From positions 54,836,788-54,900,787 of the forward strand of contig OZ038517.1 of assembly GCA_964036315.1 (NCBI GenBank): a stretch of DNA of 64,000 nucleotides. The letters run 5' to 3'. The stretch comes from Acanthosepion esculentum (lineage: Eukaryota > Mollusca > Cephalopoda > Sepiida > Sepiidae). Below, piece by piece: positions 1-9,966 of the stretch. Within the stretch, counting starts at the first letter, position 1; each line of letters begins with the position of its first letter. The position numbers and the translations under genes are program-made. Below the pieces are notes generated by a model. That model was not told the DNA's origin. It saw nothing but the letters and a program-made list of their open reading frames with translations, and did not search any database.

Positions 1-39
1 TGAATAAGTTCTGAATGTTTCATTAAAATCCGACAATTA

Positions 40-200
40 CAGTGTAACCCGGATATAAGAGAAACCCGGATATAAGAGAGATTTTCTATGGTCCCAAATT
101 AGAGCCATACTTACCAAAAACAAAATAGACCAAACCCGGATATAAGAGAAACTTGGATATTCTCCGGTCCCGACAACTCTCTTATATCCGGGTTACACTG
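40..200. mobile_element. Tigger/pogo-like MITE, copy 1
   Basis: A 161-bp non-autonomous DNA element. Its ends are perfect 23-bp inverted repeats starting CAGTGTAACCCGG, and it is flanked by TA on both sides (38-39 and 201-202), the expected target duplication of the Tc1/mariner/pogo superfamily. The interior repeats the core AACCCGGATATAAGAG near 66 and 134, so the element is largely built from its own end sequence. It has no coding capacity. A second copy with the same ends lies at 57849-58018. The superfamily call rests on the TA duplication and CAGTG start. Confidence 0.85.
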
Positions 201-202
201 TA

Positions 203-413
203 TTTGATTTTTGCAAGAATTTCCAAATTAATGTGTTTATCACCGCAAAAGAGTTCGCCGGGTGACATATGAAAAACAAGATTTTTAACCAAAATTTCTA
301 ACTTTCTAAAAAAGGATTAAATATATAATAAAATGATTAAAAAAATACATTGGTCTTTCCTCTTAGTAATGACATAAACCTTTTGACGATATAACTTTGT
401 TTTTATTAAGTTT
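203..413. other. AT-rich stretch, nothing recognised
   Basis: This AT-rich sequence between the MITE and the first LINE fragment has short A and T runs. I see no gene, RNA or repeat in it. Confidence 0.5.
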
Positions 414-520
414 GGGGCTGTAAATAATTGTTTCATCTGCATAAATAGCCAGTTAGGAACTGATGATATCTGGAAGGTCGTTGATGAAGATCAGAAACAG
501 CGTAGGTTCAAGGATAGAGA
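414..520 (-). pseudogene. LINE-A reverse transcriptase fragment (minus)
   Basis: Read on the minus strand this gives the residues LFLIFINDLPDIISS followed by AIYADE. This is the same catalytic palm motif as in the better copy at 8160-8240 (FINDIPD...IYADD). The second catalytic Asp is replaced by Glu and the frame is broken. It faces the plus-strand LINE-A fragment that begins about 90 bp away, so two truncated copies lie head to head or one was rearranged. It is a dead fragment. Confidence 0.6.
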
Positions 521-609
521 GCTAGGTGATCCCCACATTAGTATGAAATGATTTAGAAGCGTGCTCATTCAACGCGTCCTTCATTTGTTAGAAACAATTG
601 AACCGCCAC

Positions 610-1255
610 CTCTATCAACCCTTCTACTCCTTCTTCAGTTCAGATTTTCCACTGGCATGAACTGGAGCGACTATGTAGAATCAAATGCTAAGTATATTGC
701 TAGGAAAATTGGTTCACTGTGTCGTTCCAGACAATTCTTCATGCCAGAATCCTTCTTGCATATTTATAAATTCGTCTGTGGATTGAATACTGCTGCCATA
801 TTTGATCTGGGGCTCCTGCTATATATCTCGAAATTCTTGAAAAAATTCAAAGGGTCTGTAATATTATAGATCCTGACCTGACATCTCGGCTTTAGTCATC
901 TTTCTAAACCAACGAGGCGTGGTTTGCTTCTGTCTTTTCTATAAATATTTTATGCCTACTGTTGTGATGAGTTTTTCTTCTCCTTAGTGCCCCGACCACG
1001 TGAATTTACACGTTCTACTAGATTGGCAACTAGGTCTCATCGTTTTACTGTCGAACTAGCTCGATGCAATATCTATTGTAACAGGTTCTTTTATGGCGCT
1101 TTTCACTCCAAAATATCTTCTGTTTTCCTGAACCCTCTTCCTTTATGATATTTCTACTTGCTAAACTTTTCTCATTCCCTCTCCCACCCCTGTAACCTCC
1201 AGCATCCTAGTGGCATTATTGCCTTACTTGGGGTGAAATGATTAAAAACAATGGT
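610..1255 (+). pseudogene. LINE-A 3' fragment (C-terminal RT region and 3' end)
   Basis: The stretch from about 640 translates as WSDYVESNAKYIARKIGSLC, then SRQFFMPESFLHIYK. It parallels the better copy at 8470-8620 (NKYIESIASSTTRKFGSLCR). The open frame ends at 869 after frameshifts. Residual C-terminal and 3' UTR sequence continues to the family terminus at about 1230-1255 (CTTGGGGTGAAATG, then TTAAAAA). The first roughly 50 bp of the open frame (561-609) do not match the family. It is 5'-truncated, as usual for LINE insertions, and non-functional. Confidence 0.7.
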
Positions 1256-1500
1256 GACAGAATGGGAAAGCCTGGTACGAATGTTAGAGGAGCTGGAAAT
1301 CAGGGAAAGTGTCAGGACCATCTACACAATTACTGAAGAAGCCAGAACATAGTGTTGAAACATTAAGTAGACTTGCTATCACTTGATATCTAGAGTGAAC
1401 CACAAGTGTGAATGCTCAATTAGTAAATAATAAATACGGTTTAACTTTAAGTGTATTGACGTTTCTTAACCGTCATCACAACGTTTCGGTCGTTGTGGTC
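1256..1500. other. Unassigned, with a GAAAC stem-loop motif
   Basis: No gene is seen. On the minus strand 1480-1516 reads CTGAAGA, a spacer, then a stem-loop of CACAACG and CGTTGTG with ACCGAAA in the loop. The CTGAAGAA...CGAAACG arrangement resembles sequences common near the ends of Penelope-like and some other retroelements, but no coding part is attached here. Confidence 0.3.
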
Positions 1501-2530
1501 TCCGGCTTTCTTCAGGTATCTACCAATCCGGTTAAACTTCAGGGAATTTCGAAATGAACCCTTTATTTGGTCGGCACCCGCTTGCATCCGAGCATCGAGG
1601 TCGTCATCCAATCTTCCCTAGTGGTGGTGTCGGAGATGGCTGTGAATCAATGACCGTTTAACCACAGGCCATTCGCGTGAATTTGATTTTGGTGGACAAC
1701 TCTGCGCGACGGAGAAGCCCACACACTTGACCAGAAGCGCCCCACTCGTGGCCCAAAAGGGGCTTGAGACTGGCAAGATCCGACAAATTTGGTTGCATTG
1801 GGATGTCGGATGCTTGGTCTGTCAAGGTCCGCCTTTGTTAACCCAGTTCGACTGGCGCTGCCCTCTTCCGCTGGTTTGACTATTGAGATCATGTTGATCT
1901 TTGCCTATTCCACCATTGGGATTTTCGGGGGTTGGTCGCGTTCACTTTGGTCTTTCCTAGTCGACATTGCCGTTATGGACGCCCTACAGGAGTTGGAACT
2001 TTAGACAGCTTAACTCTTGGGATTGTCGCAGTTAGCTCCTCCTCAGTTCTTTAATCCTTCAACAGGGGTCTCTCTCCCCTGGCTATAAATACTGACTGAC
2101 CCTTCTCTCTCTCTCTCTTTTTCGACTTAGGCCTTGGGCCGCTACCTCACGCGGAGACGATGTAAAATCTTTCTTTTTCCACTTACACCAATGCGTGACC
2201 TCTCACAGATACAGCGTTTCCCAAATTCTGGGAACGCGCTAAGAACAATAGACGTACGTACGAACACTTACAACACACACACATAATTTCTCCATACAAA
2301 CTCTATGTAACAGTCCATGTCTTTGTTTAACTTGTTTTGTTATTAATATATATTTGTTTACCCATGTATATCGGTCTTGTTTGTTTTCTTTGTCTTCTTT
2401 GGACTTAATTAAAGTTCGACATTCCCATGTAGCTGGACCGGCCAGCAGGAAAGTTTAACCTTCTGATATCTCTTCACATCTTCACCCCCACAGTCCGCTA
2501 CAGGATCACTGTGAAAAGTACGCCCTCTAT
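1501..2530. other. GC-richer block with TATA-like box, possible LTR or promoter remnant
   Basis: This kilobase is clearly less AT-rich than its surroundings. It carries a TATA-like CTATAAATAC at about 2083, followed by a CT-rich tract (2103-2120) and GCGC/ACGT-rich sequence near 2140-2250. Two short open frames (1647-1892 minus and 1789-2004 plus) overlap antisense to each other and match nothing I recognise. A solo LTR or a promoter remnant would fit, but I could not find a matching pair of ends. Confidence 0.25.
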
Positions 2531-2931
2531 CATTACAAGGAACAATATATATATATATTTTAGATTGGGTGTCGGAGTGAATAGTTCGTTATCAAATATG
2601 TCACTTTAACTTATTACTTAAATGACAATAATAGAAACGGATCTATAAACAATAAATCCGACAAAAGTATAAAATTATCATTAAATATATGAGAACATAT
2701 ACGACATTCAGGGATTACGGGTTCCGTGATTGTGATAGCGATATTAATTCAATTCGAAACGTTTCTCATATCGATGGGGCTAGAGGGTACAACAGCCGAA
2801 ACATTGGAATAATAACAACAAACGTGAAGACAATAGTTTATTTTCACCGTTTTTTCTTTTTTTCCTTTTTTTGTAGTTGCAGTTGAAAAAGGGAGGGAAC
2901 TTACTGTAGATGTCATCATTTTAGGTTTTGA
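2531..2931. other. AT-rich stretch, nothing recognised
   Basis: This stretch has a short TA run near 2549, a T-rich tract at 2850-2875 and a 65-codon chance frame at 2689-2886. No gene or repeat is recognised. Confidence 0.4.
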
Positions 2932-3110
2932 AAATTAAATTTCTAAAATTTGAATAAATTAAATTTCTAAAATTTGAATAAATTAAATTTCTAAAATTTG
3001 AATAAATTAAATTTCTAAAATTTGAATAAATTAGATTTCTAAAATTTGAATAAATTAAATTTCTAAAATTTGATTAAATTAAATTTCTAAAATTTGATTA
3101 AATTAAATTT
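2932..3110. repeat. 24-bp minisatellite, 7 copies
   Basis: Seven consecutive 24-bp units start at 2941, 2965, 2989, 3013, 3037, 3061 and 3085, each beginning TTCTAAAATTTG. Units 1-5 continue AATAAATTA and the last two ATTAAATTA. The unit is itself a near-palindrome around AAATTTNNAAATTT. Confidence 0.95.
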
Positions 3111-3764
3111 TTCGCACTAAATAAAATTAAATTTCTCACTTTATAATTTTTTTATTTGAGTATTTTTTTGATAGGAGTTGAATGCGCACAATATTTTACA
3201 AGTAAGATTAACATTTCGAATGTATTCATTTTTAAAACGCTGTCTGGAAAAAGCAAAGGATCTTTTCTGTAAATATATACAACAATTTCTAGATGTCTGT
3301 TTATTAACACGACCACACGATTTATATTTAACGTAAAATACCACAAAATATGGAATACAAGAAGGAACAAAAACGGTTTTTATAACAACATTTATATTTA
3401 TTTTTGTGTAATGATGTACATGCATAGAGGTTACTATTTTGTTGGTGTTATGTCCCTTTGACTGAATTAAAATTTTACTGATGGAATTGAAATATTTTTG
3501 AATAAATTATAAAGCTGAAAAATGCTGTATAAACTTTTAGTATTAGAAAAATATTTCAAAGAGAAAAATTATTATTGCTTGTTTGGAAATGTTTTGTATG
3601 TTTGTAATGTAGTTTTGAAAATTTCGTACGTACGTGTATGCGTGAATATGTTTTTAACGTCTGACCGCACGTGGTCGAGACGGGATCCTTTAAGGTTACA
3701 TCTTCGTAGGCGAATGGAAGAAGAAGAGGAATGAGTAAACTCGTGTCTGCTATTTATAATTAAT
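3111..3764. other. AT-rich stretch, no gene recognised
   Basis: Low-complexity AT-rich DNA with overlapping frames of 62-94 codons on both strands and no family resemblance. 3650-3735 is slightly more GC-rich. Confidence 0.4.
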
Positions 3765-3922
3765 TTAATCACGTGATAGGATCAAAAGACAAACGCGGGA
3801 AAAACTTGACTTGGTCACGCGCTGGAAAAATATTTGTACGTGGGCGGATTTGTAACGCCTACTTGTGTGTTTATTGACCAATTAGAAGCTGATATTTCCT
3901 GAAAATCTGTATGAAGCTGGGT
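3765..3922 (+). promoter_or_regulatory. Candidate promoter with first-exon donor
   Basis: Within about 150 bp there is a TCACGTGA E-box (3769), an E2F-like GCGGGAAAA (3796), a GGGCGG box (3841), an inverted CCAAT (TGACCAATTA, about 3875) and a good splice donor CTGGGTAAGC (about 3917). The cluster is denser than expected by chance in this AT-rich region. No coding exon can be linked to it, so the call is weak. Confidence 0.2.
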
Positions 3923-4012
3923 AAGCTTTTGATCTTCTTTTTGCACAGATTTGTACTAAATTCAAAATTGATAAGAAAGTGGTAGCGGGATGCTAAAAGT
4001 TCACCCCAAAAT

Positions 4013-4421
4013 ATTAATTCATTACAAAATAAAAGAATTTATATTTACTAAAATTCACAAAGTTCTTCTCCACGAAAGTTTATAATGGCTATATTCTTTG
4101 ACCAGAAATAAACATAATATGATTTCATAGTCGGGAAGTCGTGACCCTTGGAGTCAATTCCATTTCTTTAGCAGCTTCTCTTCACAGCATTCACTGAGAC
4201 TGCAGTGCCATCAATCCTGTCGATCTGTTAAGCTTAAACTAATATCATGTCCTGCCCTTTAGAGAATTTCATCGACGTAGGAATTTTGATTTAACATGTA
4301 TAATTTCAAAAGAGTGCCAAAGATGGAATAAAAAAACAAACTTTGATTTAAAAATTTATAATTTCTTGTGGTGAATTAATATAACTTTACATTATTTGGT
4401 GGGGATTAGCAGAAAAGATCC
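4013..4421. repeat. Dispersed repeat R1, copy 1
   Basis: About 410 bp shared with 61091-61552. Both start ATTAATTCA, pass through AGAATTTATATTTACTAAA, then TATAATTTCAAAAGAGTGCC, and end TTACATTA followed by a G-run and AGAAAAGATC. The middle parts differ. There is no coding content, and the ends do not reveal a clear superfamily. Confidence 0.7.
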
Positions 4422-4424
4422 AAA

Positions 4425-4590
4425 GCAAGACTAGTGAACGATATTCTTGCGTCATGTCCCTTCATTACGTGGGCGATCATGGTTCTCCACAACTTCCTAT
4501 AATTCGTAGCTTTAAATAATATTTGTTTCCTTATTATTCTTCCCTTTCCCTGTTCTGTCAACCATTTATACAGGTTTGCTAAGTAGATTA
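4425..4590 (-). pseudogene. LINE-B C-terminal fragment
   Basis: The minus strand reads LYKWLTEQGKGRIIRKQ, then NYRKLWRTMIAHVMKGHD. This parallels the end of the LINE-B copy at 36480-36600 (GKLWRSMIGNVMKEYDS). It is the extreme C-terminus of an RTE-like reverse transcriptase protein. It is truncated on both sides and adjoins a LINE-A 3' end. Confidence 0.55.
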
Positions 4591-4599
4591 CGAGATGCT

Positions 4600-4690
4600 G
4601 ATTTTTTTTTAATAACTTCACCCCAAGTAAAGCGATAATGCCACTCAGACGCAAGGAGCTACTGGGAACGAAAGAGAATGAAAAGACTCT
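4600..4690 (-). mobile_element. LINE-A 3' terminus (minus)
   Basis: On the minus strand the sequence reads GTGGCATTA, then GCTTTACTTGGGGTGAAG, TTATT and A9. It matches the LINE-A terminus at 1210-1255 and 9115-9165. Only the 3' tail is recognisable. Confidence 0.6.
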
Positions 4691-4976
4691 ACAAAGAACT
4701 GGAAACCCAATCTTAAACAGGAAACAACGGATAAACTTCTACCCCTGTTCAAACAGCGGAAAGGAATGTGAACTGGACAATAGGCGAACCTATCTACTAT
4801 TATATAAAATACATCAATGCCCAGACATTTAGATTACAGAAACGTCCTCAATTTAAATTGTTCCTTTTTTTTTAACCCCTTAGAAATATTTATCGCTTTT
4901 TAGCTCTTTTCCTATTTCTATAACCTCTTTTACAGAGATTTGTCTGATCCAAACTATGGTAGAACATTGAAAGTAT

Positions 4977-5064
4977 GGAGCACTCAAGAAGGATCGAACT
5001 CACTACTCATTTGTAGTTGTTCCAACAAGACAAGCTTGCTAACCATTAAACTACGTCGAAGAGG
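4977..5064 (-). mobile_element. tRNA-like element T, copy 1
   Basis: On the minus strand an A-box-like TAGTTTAATGGTTAGC and a B-box-like GAGTTCGATCC are spaced as in a tRNA with a long variable arm. Between them lies GCTTGTCTTGTTGGAACAAC. It is collinear with 56951-57046. The acceptor ends are degraded, so it is a tRNA-derived remnant and not a working tRNA gene. Confidence 0.55.
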
Positions 5065-5389
5065 ACTAATATAATTGGCAAGTCTGTTTAATATTGTTAA
5101 TCGTAAAAATTAAAAAAAAATGATAAAGAGTTGCTTCCCTTTGATCTATTCTTCTAATCTAAGGGGAATAACACATTTGTATTCGCTTACTCTTGATTAA
5201 GTGTTGTCAGCTCGGGAAATGTCGCGATAAAAAAACCCCAAAAAAACAAAAACTGTTGCACACTTTTCTGAGTGCGGTGGGTCTGATTCATGCCTTCGAC
5301 ATTAGAAATCCTAGTTTCTTACCTATGTTCATGGACTGAACATAATTTTTTCCCCTCGTTTCTGACCTTGCTAATTTTTGCTTTCCTGT
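5065..5389. other. No gene recognised
   Basis: AT-rich sequence with A-runs near 5110 and 5230. Nothing is identified. Confidence 0.4.
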
Positions 5390-5890
5390 CTGTTGGAAAT
5401 CCTCTTCGGTATTTCCAGTCTTGAAGAACGCAGGCGAACCGTCTGATTCTTCTCAAGGCCTATTGACTTTCTACCTTTTTAGGAAAAGGAATTAAATGCC
5501 CTAATCAACTCAGAACTGTTTAAGAATCTCGCCTCGAAGGATTTTCTTTCAGGCAAGCAATATGGCTTTCACTTCTCTCGGTCAGCTGCTGGTATATTAA
5601 TAATAGTTATTGCGGGAAGAGTCTATCAAGCTTAAATAAGAATGGTGACGCCCGGACTGCTGCTTTACATATCTCGAAAGCATTTGACAGGATTGGCATG
5701 CCGGTCTTCATAACTTGAAAGGTTATAACATTTTTGGACGTCTTTTGAACTGATTCGGTTGTCTGGAACGGCCACTCTTCTATATCCTATTTCTTTAATG
5801 TGAGTGTCCTACGGCCGACGTTGTTCCAGATTTTCATCAACGACCTTCCTGATGTCATCAGTTCTCAACAATTCGAATCTAATTTGAGAA
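5390..5890 (+). pseudogene. LINE-A RT fragment (fingers/palm)
   Basis: It translates in pieces as NSELFKNLASKDFLSGKQYG, then FHFSRSAAG, with a following SKAFDR-like stretch (near 5675) and FINDLPDVIS (near 5835). These are the same landmarks as in 7765-8240. Several frameshifts and stops interrupt it and the catalytic ADD is not preserved. It is a decayed copy. Confidence 0.6.
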
Positions 5891-5949
5891 CCACTACTAC
5901 AAAGTTTTACAAGTTCACGTCCTAGCCTCTTTTCTGATCTTTGTTCCGA

Positions 5950-6213
5950 CTTTCACCCCTGCTTCCAAAACCGGCTCCCAAAGCCTTGATCCTTATCAGG
6001 GATAAGAATATATTTTATGACGAACGACAGAACTGGAAAATATAAAAAGGTATTTGACCACCCCTGAGTTGACCATGGTGCTATAAAGTGGAGGATAACT
6101 CTCACAACCTGTCGGGCCCTTTCTCCCAAAACCAGCTCCCAAACTTTATATTCTTATCAGAGATAAGAATATATTTTTCTGACGAATGAAAAGGCCGGGA
6201 AAGTGTATAGCAA
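5950..6213. repeat. Direct repeat, about 95 bp twice, period about 158 bp
   Basis: The block at about 5963-6055 recurs at about 6121-6213. Both have CCCAAAACC, GCTCCCAAA, then TTATCAG, GATAAGAATATATTTT, and TGACGAA. The intervening 60 bp is unique. No function is evident. Confidence 0.7.
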
Positions 6214-6689
6214 TTTTGTGAGGAAAAAAGTTCCTAATATTTCTGAGCCTTCTAATCTCGATAAATGCGGAGAATATGCGCCTCTTTGGCAGTGAGTACT
6301 TGACATCGTCTGTGATAACATCAGGTCGGCGACAGAAATACCCGTCATCTTCGGAACCTGTTTAAAGGAAGAAATCTACATGCTGGGTTCTGAACACTTT
6401 ATTTTTATTTGAACACTTTTTCTTCCTTTATTTGAACACTTTTTCTTCCTCTAAGTTAAAAGAATTTTCTATTCCCTTTCTTTCTCTCATATTTTGTATA
6501 TATCTCTTTACCTTTCTTGTGCATGTAAATAAACATCTTTTTCTTCCATTGTTACACCCCGAGCAGGAGTTTAAGTCTTTATTCTTCCGCCTAAAAGAGA
6601 GAATTGTCCGCTCTAAACTTTCAAACTGTTCCTTTTATTGATTCTGTTACATTTAACCTTAACCCTTTCATGTGGGAAAGTCGGGACAA
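6214..6689. other. No gene; short tandem TTTGAACACTTTTTC
   Basis: A 23-bp T-rich unit containing TTTGAACACTTTTTCTTCC is repeated about three times at 6390-6452. The rest is AT-rich with no recognised feature. Confidence 0.4.
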
Positions 6690-7575
6690 ATTCCTCACAC
6701 AACTCAGTATCTATGCTGATGACGCAGCTATCTTAGTAAATTTTCGATAAAGTCAAATTAACAGCTGATCTAAAAAAAATAAATGACCTAAAATTAACTG
6801 GGAAAAGGAATGGCTTCTTAATTCTAACGCCTCCAAAACGAAAATGATTTCTATTAATCGTCTGAGAGAATCTTTTTTGCCTTCCATCAAGATGGTTGAT
6901 GCAAACCTCCAGGAGAGTAACTGTCTGCGGACATGAAGGGGGAAGATGATATTGAATCCATTGCGAGGTCTGCTGCTAAGAGAGTTGGTTCACTGTGTCT
7001 TACTAGACAATTTTTCTCGATAGAATCTTTCTTACATTTTTATAAGTCTGTCATTTGCACAAGCTTTGAATATCACTGCATATATGGCTTGCTGCATCTG
7101 CTATATATTTAGCGATCGTTGAGAAAATCCAAAGAAGAATCTGCAATGTCATTGGTCCTGACCTGACATCTCGGCTTCAGTCACTTTCTTATCGCCGTAA
7201 CGTAGCTATCCTGTGCCTTTTCTATAACTAAGTTCATGATAAACTTTCCTCTATGGTACCCAAAGTTTATGAATTTAAGAGCAGTTCTGGATTGGCGGAA
7301 AGGTCTCATCAATTCACAGTCAAAATGGCTAGATGTAACCGTAAGTTCTATGCTAACAGTTTCTTCCATTGCACTTCTCACTTGTTGAACTCTCTTCCGG
7401 CTTCTTGTTTCCCGCTCAAGTTTGATCTTCAAAAACTTAAGTGAAATATCAATCGTTATCGTCTGCTTCCTTAATTCCTGTTCTTTTATTGTTCTCTCGC
7501 TTCAGTAACTTTTCTCATTTTCATTCACACTGGTGTTTTGGCTGGCTTCAGATGAAATTATTAAAAAAACAAACT
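6690..7575 (+). pseudogene. LINE-A 3' half, decayed copy
   Basis: It begins at the palm motif (LSIYADDAAILVN, 6708-6740) and runs through NSNASKTKMISINRLRE (about 6820-6870). It continues with C-terminal landmarks such as DPDLTSRLQSLSYRR-like sequence (about 7155-7200) and SCTSHLLNSLPASCF-like sequence (about 7370), ending in GATGAAATTATTAAAAAAAC at about 7573. Frameshifts and stops are frequent. The upstream RT domains are absent. Confidence 0.7.
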
Positions 7576-7764
7576 ACAATGATTGCAGAATATTATAAAT
7601 GTAATTTTCAAAGGTTACATAGCTGTAGGACATGTTCCACTATTTCTGAGAGCCTACAAAAAACTGTACGTTTGAAAATCTTTTCGGGTGAAAAAGTGAA
7701 TTATATTCTCCTATTTTAAGCCTTCTACATCACTCTCAGTAGAATATGATACTTGAGCTATGAC

Positions 7765-9165
7765 ATCCTTCTAATTCCCGTCCTATCAGTCTCCTACCTC
7801 TCTTCGGCAAAGTCTTCGAAGCCTTAATCAACGCCGAAGTTGTTAACCACCTTACATCCCACGATCTGCTCTCAGACAAGCAATATGGTTTCCGCTTTGC
7901 CCGATCTACAGCTGATGTGCTTACGGCCATCACTGAAAGTGTCTACCAAGATTTTCAAAATAACGGAGAAGCTCGTGCCGTGGCCCTAGACATCTCTAAA
8001 GCGTTTGATAGGGTTTGACATACCGGACTTCTTCGCAAGCTCCAGGGTTATGGTATTACAGGTCGATTGTTTGACTTAATACAATCATTCCTGTCAAACC
8101 ATGAATTGAAGGTCATTCTCAACGGATTCTCCTCCAGCTCCTATCCCACGAACGCAGGCCCTACTCTGTTCCTTATCTTCATCAATGATATTCCTGACAC
8201 CATAGATTCCCAAGTTGGCATCTACGCGGACGACACTACAATTTACTCCTGCCTCAAAAACAAATTTAGTGTCGCTGACAAAACTAACTTGGCCGTTCGT
8301 CTCGAAAAGGACCTCCAATTGGTCGTGAACTGGGGCAGGAATTGACTGGTTAACTTTAACGCCTCAAAAACAAAATTGCTCTCTATTAATCACCACAGAG
8401 ATCCTTCCCCCCATTAGAATGTCTGACGCTCAACTTCTCGAGAGCGCCTCTTTGCGGCTGCTTGGTCTCACGCTGACTGCTGACCTGATATGGAACAAAT
8501 ACATTGAATCAATTGCTTCGTCCACCACAAGGAAATTTGGCTCCCTGTGCCGGGCCAGGAAATTTTTCTCCCCGAAATCGATCCTTCAAATCTACAAATC
8601 AACCATTCGCCCTTGCATGGAGTACTGCTGCCATATATGGACTGGAGCCCCTTCTGTTTGCCTTGGGGTTCTTGATAAGATCCAGAGACGTATAGGCAAT
8701 GTAATTGGCCCTGATCTGGCATCTCATCTGTAGTCGCTCTCTCACAGACGTGCCGTTGCCTCTCTCTGTCTTTCTTACCAATAATTTCATGGTAATTGCT
8801 CCGATGAGCAGACTGCGCTGGTTCACAGACTTCATGTATTTAAGCGTCCTACGAGGCTGGCATCCCGCTCTCACCCTGTTGAAACTGTTAAATGTAGACG
8901 TCTCTTCTACTCCAATAGCTTCATATCTCGCACCTCTCACCTGTGGAACTCCCTTCCCTATTCCTGTTTCCCTGACAACTATAATCTCCAACTATTCAAA
9001 TGTAACGTCAATCGACATCTCCAGTTGCCTTGATCTATCCTCTATCCTTCTCCACATCCTTCCCTCTATCACTTCTGTCTGCTCTCGCTCCAAATCCTCT
9101 GTAACCCCTTGCGTGCTAGTGGCTCCCCGCCTTGCTTGGGGTGAAATGCTTAAAAAAAAAAAAAT
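7765..9165 (+). pseudogene. LINE-A non-LTR retrotransposon, best copy (RT to 3' tail)
   Basis: A 5'-truncated LINE of Jockey-like style. The frame opens with NSRPISLLPLFGKVFEA (RT motif 0/1), LLSDKQYGFR, ALDISKAFDRV (first catalytic Asp), FINDIPD and IYADDTTIY (catalytic ADD). The C-terminal part is KYIESIASSTTRKFGSLCR, then STIRPCMEYCCHIW. Lesions: TGA replaces a Trp at 8016-8018 and 8343-8345, there is a frameshift between 8345 and 8419, and a TAG lies at 8731. The motif normally reading VPQGSxLGP is missing between NAG and PTLFL (near 8157), an in-frame loss of about eight codons. The 3' end is CTTGGGGTGAAATGCTTA then A13 at about 9150. Endonuclease and ORF1 are absent. It cannot encode an active enzyme. 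Confidence 0.85.
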
Positions 9166-9966
9166 CAAATACTAGAAGTGGGTAGAAGTAAATATTCTCC
9201 CATAATGAGTACTTATTACCTTTGATCCATTTCGTATAGAGGGGTAAAACCTTTAGTGATTTCAAACAAATAATCTGAACAAACAAATAATATGAAACTG
9301 AATTTATACATTTTTTCAAGAATTGAAATAAAAATATTAAAAACTATTTATTTATTTAATTGTTAAATTCAAGATTATAAAAGAAATAGAGGGAAAAATG
9401 ATGAATTACTGTAAGAATCATTTTATACTTAAAAAATAGGGGAATCACTTACATCCTGAAGATCGCCTGCGTTCTGAAGATAGAAAATTAAAAATGTAAT
9501 AAAAATGTCAATATGAAGAAGCAAATTGAATAAGAAAATAATACAGAGTTATTTCCCTTGCATGTTTAACAGAACAAGGGAGGCAACTCAATATGAACTA
9601 AGGGAGAAAACTCATGACATTTTATACTGGTGAATGAGATTAGTTCAAAGGGATTACTTTTCAAGCTAACACGGACCTACTGCTCTTGAAGGCTACGGCC
9701 AACGACAACATACAATCATGGAATCTGCATTTCAGTTTGTATTTATAGGCGTTCAAAATATCGTGACTATATACAGTAAATTTCTTAACATAAAAGCTGC
9801 ACTCACCAACATTAAAATTTCCCTTGCGATTTACATGTGAATTTCAGGCTCTAGTCTAATAAAGAAAATTCTGTTGGCAAGATTAGAAACCCAACCGCTT
9901 TTTTCATCATCTTTTTCTTGATTTCCGATGTGGGTTGTCTACATAAGGTTGTAGAATAAGATCCTA
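9166..9966. other. Unique AT-rich flank of the satellite; small inverted repeat
   Basis: No gene is seen. An imperfect inverted repeat GAGTTATTTCCCTTG (9547) and CAAGGGAGGCAACTC (9575) resembles short mollusc repeats with this motif. A related AAGGGAGAAAACTC follows at 9600. Confidence 0.4.

Noticed and set aside
1647..2004. Two overlapping antisense frames (81 and 71 codons)
   Set aside because: They lie in a GC-richer block where open frames last longer by chance; neither resembles a known protein, and neither frame continues.
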